IMG/VR virus record: IMGVR_UViG_3300021379_000005
Location: 62,001-126,000 of that record
Length of the DNA: 64,000 nucleotides
Origin: a virus
Reading direction: 5' to 3' (one strand)
Below, piece by piece: positions 41,329 through 48,760 of the stretch; position 1 is the stretch's first letter, and each line of letters opens with the position of its first letter. The notes under the pieces were generated by a model. It was given only the letters and a program-made list of their open reading frames with translations. It was not told the origin of the DNA and ran no database searches. A program made the translations under genes and the position numbers.

Positions 41329-41532
41329 CTAATCACCGATATGATTCCACTTTAAGAGTTCAATGTTATCATCATTGTCCTTACGAAAACGCAAGTATCC
41401 ATTATCGATGAGTTGATCTAAAGTGTTTTCGATTGCTGCAACATCACTTTCTTTTTTGTTTCCTCGGCCCCATATGAAACCAAACACAGTGAAAATGACT
41501 GCAGTAATTAACAACCAAGCTTCTATTGACAT
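41329..41532 (-). CDS. Membrane-anchored protein, 67 residues
   Basis: One N-terminal helix (WLLITAVIFTVFGFIWGRGN) then a soluble part that reads like a small winged or helical domain (AAIENTLDQLIDNGYLRFRK). AGGAGA ribosome-binding site. Unknown function. Confidence 0.66.
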   Translation of the reverse strand: MSIEAWLLITAVIFTVFGFIWGRGNKKESDVAAIENTLDQLIDNGYLRFRKDNDDNIELLKWNHIGD

Positions 41533-41562
41533 TTTTTGTCTCCTTTAAGATTTCGATATAAT

Positions 41563-41727
41563 CTAGTATTCTTCATCCGCAAGAGCATTAAGTTTGGGAA
41601 TTGCCCATAACATAAGAGTCAATCCAAGCAGTGAACCAAGAATTGCTTCCGTAAAGGTAGCAGTATCCTGTTCAAGTCCACCAACAGAACCAAAAACCAA
41701 CAACATTCCAATCATAAAACGAATCAT
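41563..41727 (-). CDS. Two-helix membrane miniprotein, 54 residues
   Basis: The frame MIRFMIGMLLVFGSVGGLEQ, then TFTEAILGSLLGLTLMLWAI and a short tail, has an AAGGA site upstream of the ATG. I recall similar small membrane proteins in marine T4-like phages. It has its own promoter at 41758-41786. Confidence 0.68.
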   Translation of the reverse strand: MIRFMIGMLLVFGSVGGLEQDTATFTEAILGSLLGLTLMLWAIPKLNALADEEY

Positions 41728-41757
41728 AATCTAATCCTTTCGTTATTTCACTATAAC

Positions 41758-41786
41758 ATTATGACAGAAAGAACGAAACTTGTCAA
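41758..41786 (-). promoter_or_regulatory. Sigma70-type promoter
   Basis: TTGACA and CATAAT with a 17-base spacer on the minus strand, about 31 bases before the 54-residue membrane protein. Confidence 0.72.
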
Positions 41787-41794
41787 GTACTTTT

Positions 41795-42046
41795 TTAACC
41801 CCAATCCTTGAAGTCACCACGTTCTTCGTTGTCATTATAACCTTTAGTGTACTCTACAATTTCTTGAGCAGTCATATCCTGCATTTCAACACGGTCAGAA
41901 TTGTATGACGCACCTTTATAATAGTGAGGACTGTAAGCTCGTCTATAATAACTATCCGCACTTCCTCTATCGTAAGGGCCTCCATGACGTTTATCATAGT
42001 CACATTCACTCAATTGAGTTTGAGCTAGTTTATTCCACCATCCCAT
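41795..42046 (-). CDS. Conserved small phage protein, 83 residues
   Basis: A Tyr/Asp/Arg-rich protein (MGWWNKLAQTQLSECDYDKR, GSADSYYRRAYSPHYY) whose middle and C-terminal EIVEYTKGYNDNEERGDF segment recall a family in marine T4-like phages. A late-type promoter lies 60 bases upstream. Function unknown. Confidence 0.7.
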   Translation of the reverse strand: MGWWNKLAQTQLSECDYDKRHGGPYDRGSADSYYRRAYSPHYYKGASYNSDRVEMQDMTAQEIVEYTKGYNDNEERGDFKDWG

Positions 42047-42107
42047 TTCACAGTTCCTTTCATATTATATTAAAGACTTTGACCTGACCGATTTTTCGAC
42101 TCATTTC

Positions 42108-42115
42108 TATTTATA
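42108..42115 (-). promoter_or_regulatory. T4-type late promoter candidate
   Basis: TATAAATA on the minus strand, 61 bases before the 83-residue gene. It lies in the divergent gap with the plus-strand coiled-coil gene. Confidence 0.5.
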
Positions 42116-42155
42116 CATATACTATATCAGAAAGTCTTACAGGAGTCAATAGAAA

Positions 42156-42347
42156 ATGTCGGAAGGAAACCCCAATAGAACCATGGAAAGAATGCGAGTC
42201 TTAGAAGAATCTCTCAATATTGCACACGATAAAATCAATTCACTGGAGATGGCACTCTATCTTGCAAAGAAACAAGAGAAAGAACTCAAAGAAAAGATTT
42301 TGAACTACGAGAGAAAACTCCCACCGTCACTTCCGAATTCCCTTTAA
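42156..42347 (+). CDS. Plus-strand coiled-coil protein, 63 residues
   Basis: A rare plus-strand gene in this region. An AGGAG site lies 11 bases before the ATG. The chain is a charged coiled coil (MRVLEESLNIAHDKINSLEM, ALYLAKKQEKELKEKILNYE) ending in a Pro-rich tail. Its 3' end overlaps the convergent hydrolase gene by 21 bases. Unknown function. Confidence 0.6.
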   Translation: MSEGNPNRTMERMRVLEESLNIAHDKINSLEMALYLAKKQEKELKEKILNYERKLPPSLPNSL

Positions 42348-42923
42348 ACAGTCTGAAATCAAACTGACAGTTCTTTTTGATTGAACAATCTCGTAGTGAT
42401 TACGGTCAATTGCATAGTAATCAACATCCTCTCGACTCATCATAGATTCCATTGTGACTACGCCATCATTCTTTCCTGCTATTAAAGGAATATCTCCAGT
42501 TGTTGTAATCACCTGTTTCCAAGGAATTGCAATTCTAATCTTTCGTGACTCTGTGATAAATCGACTGGTAGGAACGATATCTGCAAACAATTGATATTGA
42601 GGTGCAACCCATCTTCCCCATTGTGCTACTTCAGAACCATTGAAAGGAGTTGCAAGTGAAACCGCAAACGAAGAGTTGTATGCAAATTCTTCCTGCAAGT
42701 AGATTCCGTAGATGCCTCCTAGAGAATGCATAATATAAAATAACTTGTCATTAGGACGCATTTGTTCTCTCAACGTTTCCTTTAGAAAGTCTAGGTTCTC
42801 TTTCGCAGTTGCATCTTTGGAATTATAGTTAAGGTATATTGGATTCTTTGCATTGATATTTTTTTGAATAAACGCAAAGGTTCTTTCAGTTGCGGTTGCA
42901 CCGTGAATGTAAACAATTCTCAT
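42327..42923 (-). CDS. Alpha/beta hydrolase
   Basis: The 198-residue protein starts MRIVYIHGATATERTF (oxyanion-hole HGA) and has a nucleophile elbow MHSLGG (Ser in HSLGG), a possible acid in AGKNDGVV, and the catalytic His in DRNHYEIV. These make a full Ser-Asp-His set in a compact lipase/esterase-like fold. There is no signal peptide. It is coupled to the membrane protein and alternative oxidase upstream by a four-base overlap. Confidence 0.82.
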   Translation of the reverse strand: MRIVYIHGATATERTFAFIQKNINAKNPIYLNYNSKDATAKENLDFLKETLREQMRPNDKLFYIMHSLGGIYGIYLQEEFAYNSSFAVSLATPFNGSEVAQWGRWVAPQYQLFADIVPTSRFITESRKIRIAIPWKQVITTTGDIPLIAGKNDGVVTMESMMSREDVDYYAIDRNHYEIVQSKRTVSLISDCLKGIRK

Positions 42924-43222
42924 CTCTTAAACAACTCCCAAAATCTTCCAAGAAGTATTAAAATGCCTCCAAAGAATAACCAAGTCGTAAAGGCGCCGAA
43001 TCCATCATAGTACCAAATAAATGGCATTGCGCCGATCCAGACTGTCTTTGCTAGATAAGACTTCCAGTTCCATAGAATGTATAGAAATCCATCAAAGGAA
43101 CGTAAAGACTTCGGACGTTCTGGGCCAAAGTCCAGTTTTGTTTTCGGTGTATCCTTATTCATCCACCAAACCCACCAACAGATAGGAAGAAAAACAATTA
43201 GAAATACTAGGATATCAGACAT
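42920..43222 (-). CDS. Trp-rich membrane protein, 100 residues
   Basis: Two to three hydrophobic, Trp-rich segments (LVFLIVFLPICWWVWWM, FIWYYDGFGAFTTWLFFGGI, LILLGRFWELF). It overlaps the alternative oxidase gene by eight bases and the hydrolase by four, so the three form one operon. It could be a partner or anchor for the oxidase, but I recognise no family. Confidence 0.68.
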   Translation of the reverse strand: MSDILVFLIVFLPICWWVWWMNKDTPKTKLDFGPERPKSLRSFDGFLYILWNWKSYLAKTVWIGAMPFIWYYDGFGAFTTWLFFGGILILLGRFWELFKR

Positions 43223-43781
43223 TAGAGAACTTCTTATTCACTTCTGAATGTTTTCTTTCATCTTCTCTTACACACTTTATCATATCCGATAAACGTGCAT
43301 TCTGATTTAAACCATAGTAATCGATTGCTAATTGTGGTGCTGGAACATTTTCTATTTGTTTATTCTCTATCATTGCTAGGTATTCTGTGTAGGATTTGAC
43401 GGCTTCATCTTCGAAGTAATGTATCATAAGATGTGCTGTCTTTGGACTGAGAACGTATAATAAGAAATAGAAATTCCAAAAGAGTATCTGTGCAATTAGA
43501 ATAATCTGTCTTTCTAACCAATTAGGTTTTGCAATCTCTATAAAGAACATTAAATGCATACGTTCATTTTCTGCTTCTGCGAGAAGTTCTCTAATCATAG
43601 GGCCGTAACCTGTCTTTGCTTGTCTTAGAGACTTGAGATGAATCCACATTCCTGCAACCATGCCTGGGACTCCTGCAATTGTCTCTAAGACTACTGCACG
43701 ATGTCCATAACGCTTTGCAAAGAATGTATCTGCAAAAAACCTAAAAAACTTTGTCATACTTCTTGCAAGACTTTCTCGCAT
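43215..43781 (-). CDS. aox: Alternative oxidase (di-iron quinol oxidase)
   Basis: The 188-residue protein has the diagnostic alternative-oxidase motifs in order: LET (Glu33), NERMHL (Glu73, His76), FEDEAVKSYTEYL (Glu124/126) and REDERKH (Glu175, His178). These supply the six di-iron ligands. The VVLETIAGVPGMVAGM segment and the two hydrophobic faces around residues 34-55 and 92-120 fit a monotopic membrane enzyme. It moves electrons from quinol directly to oxygen without pumping protons. It is a little short compared with bacterial forms. A related oxidase (PTOX) is known from cyanophages; here the setting is a non-photosynthetic host. Confidence 0.92.
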   Translation of the reverse strand: MRESLARSMTKFFRFFADTFFAKRYGHRAVVLETIAGVPGMVAGMWIHLKSLRQAKTGYGPMIRELLAEAENERMHLMFFIEIAKPNWLERQIILIAQILFWNFYFLLYVLSPKTAHLMIHYFEDEAVKSYTEYLAMIENKQIENVPAPQLAIDYYGLNQNARLSDMIKCVREDERKHSEVNKKFSNV

Positions 43782-43975
43782 TGTGTTATTCCTTCTTTTT
43801 CTCTCTTAAAGGTATTTAGAGATTTTACCCCCCAAAAAAAATTTTTTAAAAACACCTTTTAGAAAACTTGCAGACTTTTTAGAGGCGTGTCGGGTGACTA
43901 TATCATCTCCGCAATATTTTTTAGGAGTCCCATAAATTTAAAGTTACACTCTAAGTATTTTCGAAGATGACAAAT

Positions 43976-44014
43976 AAAAAAACCCTTAGAGAATCCTTGC
44001 AGACTCCCTAAGGG
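43976..44014 (-). terminator. Rho-independent terminator
   Basis: CCCTTAG/CTAAGGG outer stem with further inner pairing, followed by seven T on the minus strand. It closes the transcript of the 79- and 82-residue genes upstream. The stretch 43782-43975 between it and the oxidase gene shows no supported gene or promoter. Confidence 0.8.
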
Positions 44015-44074
44015 CAAGTTACCATTATCTAAGGAGATATTTCAGTCAGTTCCTAATACTACTTAGGTAAAATA

Positions 44075-44314
44075 TCATGCACCGATGGTCAAATAATAGC
44101 CATCAGCACTCACAGTCACATACTCATCTTCACTACTCATTACTCTCAGTTCACTACCTGTAAAATGAATACAGGCTTCATTCATGATGTCGAAATCCTT
44201 TGAGAATATTCTAACATTCTCAATAGGATCTTTCCAATTCTCCATACCTTCTGTCAAAACATCAAAGGCTTCATTTAGAATGGATTGTCTTTGCATATCA
44301 AAAACAGTATTCAT
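44075..44314 (-). CDS. Hypothetical protein, 79 residues
   Basis: Helical N-terminus (MQRQSILNEAFDVLTEGMEN) and beta-type C-terminus (ELRVMSSEDEYVTVSADGYY). It is the last gene before a terminator. Not recognised. Confidence 0.65.
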   Translation of the reverse strand: MNTVFDMQRQSILNEAFDVLTEGMENWKDPIENVRIFSKDFDIMNEACIHFTGSELRVMSSEDEYVTVSADGYYLTIGA

Positions 44315-44325
44315 ATCTAACTCTC

Positions 44326-44574
44326 CTAACTCATAGCACGAACATGTTTACCTACTTGGCCGTCTAAGAAGTCTCCCTTACTAGCCCAGTTACGAAAGGC
44401 TGAACATTCAGTTTCATTTACCATACATGAAGCAGCTAAAGGACAAGTATCACAAGGACATGATCTCTTATTCAGTGGCCCTAAGATTTCTTCAATCTTC
44501 TCTGAGAGAACATCTGAGAAAGCATCAGGAACACCTTTCATAGCTTCTGCATCTATCCAAACTTCATGAGTCAT
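44326..44574 (-). CDS. Cys-rich hypothetical protein, 82 residues
   Basis: The middle holds five Cys (KRSCPCDTCPLAASCMVNETEC), compatible with a zinc site or Fe-S cluster. The start MTHEVWIDAEAMKGVPDAFS is acidic. It has its own promoter at 44627-44655. Not recognised. Confidence 0.68.
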   Translation of the reverse strand: MTHEVWIDAEAMKGVPDAFSDVLSEKIEEILGPLNKRSCPCDTCPLAASCMVNETECSAFRNWASKGDFLDGQVGKHVRAMS

Positions 44575-44626
44575 TCACAATCTCCATAGAATATTTAAAT
44601 TTATCTGAATCATCATCAGCATAGTT

Positions 44627-44655
44627 AATATAACAGTTTGTCAAGAAGAAGTCAA
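44627..44655 (-). promoter_or_regulatory. Sigma70-type promoter
   Basis: TTGACT and TATATT with a 17-base spacer on the minus strand, about 53 bases before the Cys-rich gene. A second TTGACA lies inside the spacer. Confidence 0.68.
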
Positions 44656-44668
44656 GCACTTTTTTAAA

Positions 44669-45055
44669 TTATTTCCAATTTTTTTTAAATAATTTTTCTT
44701 CCTGAGCATAAGCAGATATCTCCCAAGGCTGTGTCTCGTAATTACAGTCATAATAATTACGGCCTTTATACATATATCCGTCAACCAATTCTTTCTTGAT
44801 TATTTGTTTTGCGTGAACCATTTCATGAGCAAGTGTAGTCATCATCTGGTTCATATCAGATGTCTTTAAGATATCGATATAGACAAGTTTCTCAGTACCC
44901 CAACAGAGTCCAAGACAATCATCTAAATCTTTTCGAAAACGGATTTGAATAAGGCGGGAATAATATCGATTAATACCTAGATCTTTTTCTAGATCTTTTA
45001 CATATTGATATACTTTTGCAGAGTCTTTAATACGTCCCAGTGCAATCGTAGCCAT
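44669..45055 (-). CDS. SprT-like metallopeptidase, copy 2
   Basis: The 128-residue protein has HExxH in MTTLAHEMVHAKQIIKKEL and the TQPWEISAYAQEEKL segment, closely matching the layout of the 39944 gene (HEMVH.KQ..(K/R)KEL, PWEI.A...E..L). The rest is diverged, so this is an old duplication or two separate captures. No signal peptide. Confidence 0.78.
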   Translation of the reverse strand: MATIALGRIKDSAKVYQYVKDLEKDLGINRYYSRLIQIRFRKDLDDCLGLCWGTEKLVYIDILKTSDMNQMMTTLAHEMVHAKQIIKKELVDGYMYKGRNYYDCNYETQPWEISAYAQEEKLFKKNWK

Positions 45056-45346
45056 ACAGTAATATCTCTAACCAAACAATATGCATATTTTCGCATGGCC
45101 TAGAGACCCTGTCAAGCATTTTCGAAGGTTTTTTCATGGATTTTTTCGATAATTCTCTGAGATATCATCGATATTATCTATGATTTGTTTCGAACCCCTC
45201 AGCGGCGAGCAGAAATTTGCTCCGCAGATTTAGACCAAGGGGGTAAAAACTTGTAGCCCTCGTATTTCTATGGTTTCTGCAACAGATTCAATGGTTTTTT
45301 GTGGGTCTTTGTGGGAAAACGTGGGATGATTTGGATAAATTTCTTA
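45056..45346. other. Gene-free stretch with a hairpin
   Basis: I see no supported gene on either strand. It holds a hairpin around 45201-45226 (GAGCA-GAAATT-TGCTC, with GCGG/CCGC flanks) and a G/T-rich patch (45280-45335). A weak -35 (TTGACA, near 45107) faces the SprT-like gene but the -10 is poor. Confidence 0.5.
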
Positions 45347-45472
45347 TTATATTCCAAGAATTCTTGGTATGCAGTTCATTATAACACAGTGTGTAAGTAG
45401 TCCTATCAATACTCCATACGCAAAGCATTCTTCTCTACTGCAGTATCCTAAAAACGTTGACAATTTTTCCAT
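45347..45472 (-). CDS. Cys-rich membrane miniprotein, 41 residues
   Basis: The frame MEKLSTFLGYCSREECFAYG then VLIGLLTHCVIMNCIPRILG has four Cys and one hydrophobic segment. A GAGGGG site precedes the ATG and a consensus late promoter lies 21 bases further upstream. This pairing of promoter and site supports a real late gene. Confidence 0.6.
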   Translation of the reverse strand: MEKLSTFLGYCSREECFAYGVLIGLLTHCVIMNCIPRILGI

Positions 45473-45492
45473 GGTTTTTCCCCTCTGAGTCC

Positions 45493-45500
45493 TATTTATA
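45493..45500 (-). promoter_or_regulatory. T4-type late promoter
   Basis: TATAAATA on the minus strand, 21 bases before the 41-residue Cys-rich gene. Confidence 0.65.
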
Positions 45501-45506
45501 ACTCTT

Positions 45507-45593
45507 TCAGGTTAATTGCATATATGTCCATGAAAGACTAAAAACGACTATCAGAATACTCAGTAATTCTGTCTTTGTAATGATTCGATACAT
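45507..45593 (-). CDS. 28-residue membrane miniprotein (tentative)
   Basis: The frame MYRIITKTELLSILIVVFSL then SWTYMQLT has one hydrophobic helix. It starts five bases after the lipoprotein stop, with AAGGAG directly against the ATG, so spacing is poor. Translational reinitiation is possible. Confidence 0.38.
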   Translation of the reverse strand: MYRIITKTELLSILIVVFSLSWTYMQLT

Positions 45594-45597
45594 CTCC

Positions 45598-45801
45598 TTA
45601 TCCTATTGTATTTACATACCCTGTTCGATTAAATAAATCTGCAGGATTGCACTGAGGCTGACTCCTACAATTTCTTATATTATGTTCCCATTGTAATGAA
45701 TTTGGCATCCAGTCAAACTCTGGTAATTCTCTATTAGAATTTGTTTCTGTTATACCTGTACATGATACCAAGAATGGCAAAAAGAATATTAATTTTTTCA
45801 T
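45598..45801 (-). CDS. Small lipoprotein, 67 residues
   Basis: A lipoprotein signal (MKKLIFFLPFLVSC, lipobox Cys14) is followed by a short Asn/Pro-rich mature chain with two Cys (RNCRSQPQCNP). AAGGAG site nine bases before the ATG. It may be an outer-membrane spanin-like or exclusion protein; no homologue is recognised. Confidence 0.72.
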   Translation of the reverse strand: MKKLIFFLPFLVSCTGITETNSNRELPEFDWMPNSLQWEHNIRNCRSQPQCNPADLFNRTGYVNTIG

Positions 45802-45861
45802 AGCATTTCTCCTTAGTTTATCTATAGAGTATACTACGAAATTACTCTTATTTTAGTTGTG

Positions 45862-46035
45862 TTAAATTGTAACTTCTACGAACTTTCTTCGTGACTTACT
45901 GAACTGCTTAGAGGGTTTATTAAATCTCAGTAATTCTTTTGTACCTTGTTTAATATATCCTACACATTGTCCATTCTCAAAAGCATAGATATGATTAGGA
46001 TATTCCCACTCTGTAATCTCTTTTAGAAATTTCAC
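45862..46035 (-). CDS. Conserved small phage protein, 57 residues (GTG start)
   Basis: The frame reads GTG-start MKFLKEITEWEYPNHIYAFE, then GQCVGYIKQGTKELLRFNKP and SKQFSKSRRKFVEV. The VGYIKxGT and FSKSRRKF pattern recalls a small conserved protein of marine T4-like phages. A GGAAGAG site lies five bases before the GTG, which overlaps the stop of the 43-residue frame. Confidence 0.7.
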   Translation of the reverse strand: MKFLKEITEWEYPNHIYAFENGQCVGYIKQGTKELLRFNKPSKQFSKSRRKFVEVTI

Positions 46036-46163
46036 TCAGTCTCTTCCTTAACGATAAAATTAACTTTTACAATATTATCTTTTTCTTTCTTAATAAAGAA
46101 TTCTAGATTATTCTCTGTAAGAATCTTTCTCAATTCAACGAGTGTAACTTGTCTTAACTTCAT
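46032..46163 (-). CDS. Hypothetical protein, 43 residues
   Basis: The frame MKLRQVTLVELRKILTENNL then EFFIKKEKDNIVKVNFIVKE starts inside the end of the 80-residue gene and ends overlapping the GTG of the 57-residue gene, so it fills the gap exactly. Supported by packing and codon pattern. Confidence 0.55.
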   Translation of the reverse strand: MKLRQVTLVELRKILTENNLEFFIKKEKDNIVKVNFIVKEETE

Positions 46164-46377
46164 TCAATAACTCTTTCGTAATTCTATTTGCAGGCAGACA
46201 TGCAACATTGACAATTTCATCATTAAATCCAGCAATCGAAATCACCTCTATTGCAAGACGATCACTATTTGCAGGGTTATTAATGAAACTCTTGCATTCG
46301 TTCTGTGTATCGAATTGCAGACTCTTTACTACAAATGGTTCTGTATTCATCATGACAAATAAAATTAACCACTTCAT
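46135..46377 (-). CDS. Small exported protein, 80 residues
   Basis: Starting at the ATG 46377 (MKWLILFVMMNTEPFVVKSL), with an AAAGGAG site upstream. The hydrophobic start could export the chain, which has two Cys (NECKSFI, NVACLPA) and resembles the 62-residue protein at 34753 in layout. Unknown function. Confidence 0.65.
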   Translation of the reverse strand: MKWLILFVMMNTEPFVVKSLQFDTQNECKSFINNPANSDRLAIEVISIAGFNDEIVNVACLPANRITKELLNEVKTSYTR

Positions 46378-46448
46378 CAATCTTCTCCTTTAAGAATCCA
46401 CCAGAAGGCAACAATAAAGAGTGCGAATATTAAAAAAATAAATTCCAT
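46377..46448 (-). CDS. 23-residue membrane miniprotein
   Basis: The frame MEFIFLIFALFIVAFWWILK then GED overlaps the next ATG at its stop (TGATG). A single hydrophobic helix. Short but well placed between two genes. Confidence 0.45.
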   Translation of the reverse strand: MEFIFLIFALFIVAFWWILKGED

Positions 46449-46450
46449 GA

Positions 46451-46879
46451 TTACTCATACTTTATTTGTTCATCTTCATGAAATGCAGGATATCCAAACG
46501 GCAAACTTCCATCAGAAACTGAATTGAGTTTACTAGGGGCACGATCCCAATCAATCTCAGAATCTTTCTGTGCATACTCCGCACGTTTCCGTAACTCATG
46601 GTGTTCTTTGCAGACTGCTTCGAAAGTTGTCCATAATTTCTGAAACTTCACATCATACAATTCTTTAATACCAAAGTAACGATTCATTAGTGCATCTGCA
46701 ACCTTTGAATCCATTCCTTCCCACTCAGGGGCATCTATGAAGTTGGATGTAACGACATCAATATCCTCACATACATTCCAACAACTCATTATATCTTGTT
46801 CTAAATCAAATATTTTCATGAAATCTTGTTCTGAATCATGAATTTTAATATTATCTTGTTCTGAATCATGAATTTTCAT
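46451..46879 (-). CDS. Hypothetical protein with an N-terminal tandem repeat, 142 residues
   Basis: The chosen start at 46879 gives MKIHDSEQDNIKIHDSEQDF then MKIFDLEQDIM: three copies of a ten-residue unit coded by a 30-base tandem repeat. The rest is helical and acidic (EGMDSKVADALMNRYFGIKE, AVCKEHHELRKRAEY). A longer start at 46930 would lie inside the upstream gene. Not recognised. Confidence 0.65.
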   Translation of the reverse strand: MKIHDSEQDNIKIHDSEQDFMKIFDLEQDIMSCWNVCEDIDVVTSNFIDAPEWEGMDSKVADALMNRYFGIKELYDVKFQKLWTTFEAVCKEHHELRKRAEYAQKDSEIDWDRAPSKLNSVSDGSLPFGYPAFHEDEQIKYE

Positions 46880-47027
46880 ATTTTTCCCATTCTTTACTAA
46901 ACTCCAACAACCATTCACGTTGTTCGTCATTTACACAATCTTCCCAAGCAAGTTCATCTGCACTCATAGCAGGAAGTCCTTGTTGTGCAATCCAATTGTT
47001 GTAAGTTTCAATAAGTTGTTCTAGCAT
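46866..47027 (-). CDS. Conserved small phage protein, 53 residues
   Basis: The frame MLEQLIETYNNWIAQQGLPA, then MSADELAWEDCVNDEQREWL and LEFSKEWEKYENS matches a small protein I associate with marine T4-like phages (the LP.MSADEL..E and QREWL..F..EW pattern). It has a perfect sigma70-like promoter upstream. Function unknown. Confidence 0.75.
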   Translation of the reverse strand: MLEQLIETYNNWIAQQGLPAMSADELAWEDCVNDEQREWLLEFSKEWEKYENS

Positions 47028-47056
47028 TTTTCTACCTTTTTTCATATTACTCTCTT

Positions 47057-47085
47057 ATTATAGAGAAAGTGCAAGAACTTGTCAA
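47057..47085 (-). promoter_or_regulatory. Sigma70-type promoter (full consensus)
   Basis: TTGACA and TATAAT, both perfect, with a 17-base spacer on the minus strand, 30 bases before the 53-residue gene. Confidence 0.82.
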
Positions 47086-47147
47086 GCACTTTCTCGTTGT
47101 CTAAGGAATAAAATTTACGGGCGTAACCGCAGGGCGGTCACAGGCGG

Positions 47148-48668
47148 TCAGGTCAAATTGACAGAACCCATTGATCTATTCTCCCCAGAGTCTTGAAGAA
47201 CAAGATTCTCAGTAGAGTTAGATCCCCCATTATGTTTAGAGACTATGTGTCCTCTATCCAAGTTGTTTAGGTCACGAACAGAAATACGATTTCCTTTTGA
47301 GTCTTTTCGATTGTTCGCTTCCCATACGACTTCTTTCTGTGGCATTGGCATTGAAAGAGCTGCATCAATAACGATGTTGTCACTTTTCAAATGTTCCTCA
47401 TTTTCGATGAATTTTTTGCAGAGTAATTCTACTCGACAACGAATAAACTCCTCTTTGATTTCAGAACATGCCCAGAAGAAACCATTCGGTACTTTTGTGG
47501 GTGTTGGTAGTCTTACCCCATTCAAATCATGAGTAATGCGTCCATCAGGATCTTCTCTCATTGATTTTTGTGCGGCATCATACTCTTTCACAAAACCTTC
47601 TACATCTTTTATTTTCCATAGAGGGGTCGTAATATCCGCATACACTCGATTGTCCAGTTGATAACGGAAATAGATGTAGTTTCGTACCATTACATTGTTA
47701 TACTGTTTTGCAGAAGTCATGGTTTTCATTCCCATTGCAAATTCACGAAGATAACGTCTTACTTGATCTACTTGGGATTTTGTCACAGTCTCCATACCAG
47801 AAAACATGAGTTCATGAGCACCGATTTTTGAAGAAGATGGTTGTGTACCTTTCGCAATCCAGTAAAACACTTCTGACAAGAACAATTCGTGTCCTGCAAG
47901 TTCTTCACTATATGTTTTCCCAGAAAGACTTTGTAATGCAGTAATTGCACATTTGTCTTCAAGAATTGATGTTAATTGACGGCGATACGTTGAGAACCAG
48001 AAACGTGTAATCATTTTTTGCCATTCTGTCCATGGGTATCCTTCATTTTTCGCAATCAATGCATTTACGAGTTCTTGGATATCTCCCTCTTCTGCAACCA
48101 TATACAACAATTCGATATTCATAAATGCAACTTGAAGAGATTCATGCAAATCTTGATAAAGTTTTCCTTGTGCAAACTCCACAATTTTTCCATTCTCATC
48201 TACAATTGGAATATCTGTAGCACCAAGAGGAAATTCGTTGTTGATAAACGGAACAATGGCATTTAAAATTCGGTTTTGTCCGTCAATGATATAGTTTTCA
48301 ACACCACCAGCAACATCTTTTCGAATTTCTTCAATCTCCTGTGCAAGAGCAGTTTTTCGTTCTTTTTCGATAGTGCGGTCGTGATCGTTGATCAATCCTT
48401 GCAATAGAAGGTTCGCAGGCACAACGATAATTTTGTCCAAGAATTCCAATCCTTGAATTACAGTGTTAAGATAGGACTGCCTACGATGGTTGTCCCATGC
48501 ATCTGTTTGTAGTTTTCGTTGAAGTAATCCTGCAGCAGTTGATAATACTGCATATGAAGTGTTGTCTCCAGCTTCATCTTTTATTGGTGATGCAAGTTTG
48601 TATAAATCACCAACAGTAATAGTTTCCAGAAAAAATCTAGTTTTTTTTGCGAATTGTAGCTTTGACAT
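47148..48668 (-). CDS. DUF262-like protein with C-terminal HNH nuclease
   Basis: The 506-residue protein has a DUF262-type core (GVENYIIDGQNRILNAIVPF, like the DGQQR motif of this ParB-related family) and ends with an HNH-type finger: NNLDRGHIVSKHNGGSNSTE and NLVLQDSGENRSMGS. DUF262 with an HNH or DUF1524 nuclease occurs in GmrSD-type systems, which cut modified phage DNA, and in other defence islands. In a phage it could attack host or rival DNA. It is bounded by a terminator upstream and a promoter downstream. Confidence 0.8.
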   Translation of the reverse strand: MSKLQFAKKTRFFLETITVGDLYKLASPIKDEAGDNTSYAVLSTAAGLLQRKLQTDAWDNHRRQSYLNTVIQGLEFLDKIIVVPANLLLQGLINDHDRTIEKERKTALAQEIEEIRKDVAGGVENYIIDGQNRILNAIVPFINNEFPLGATDIPIVDENGKIVEFAQGKLYQDLHESLQVAFMNIELLYMVAEEGDIQELVNALIAKNEGYPWTEWQKMITRFWFSTYRRQLTSILEDKCAITALQSLSGKTYSEELAGHELFLSEVFYWIAKGTQPSSSKIGAHELMFSGMETVTKSQVDQVRRYLREFAMGMKTMTSAKQYNNVMVRNYIYFRYQLDNRVYADITTPLWKIKDVEGFVKEYDAAQKSMREDPDGRITHDLNGVRLPTPTKVPNGFFWACSEIKEEFIRCRVELLCKKFIENEEHLKSDNIVIDAALSMPMPQKEVVWEANNRKDSKGNRISVRDLNNLDRGHIVSKHNGGSNSTENLVLQDSGENRSMGSVNLT

Positions 48669-48760
48669 CGCATTCTCCTTTTTAATAAGCGTCTTCGATA
48701 TTCGATAGACTGTCCAAATACTTGGATATTTTTTTAGGTCGTTACCAAGTTTATCGACTC

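Noticed and set aside
45201-45226. Hairpin GAGCA/TGCTC in a gene-free stretch
   Set aside because: No T run, partner sequence or open frame near it; a function cannot be supported.
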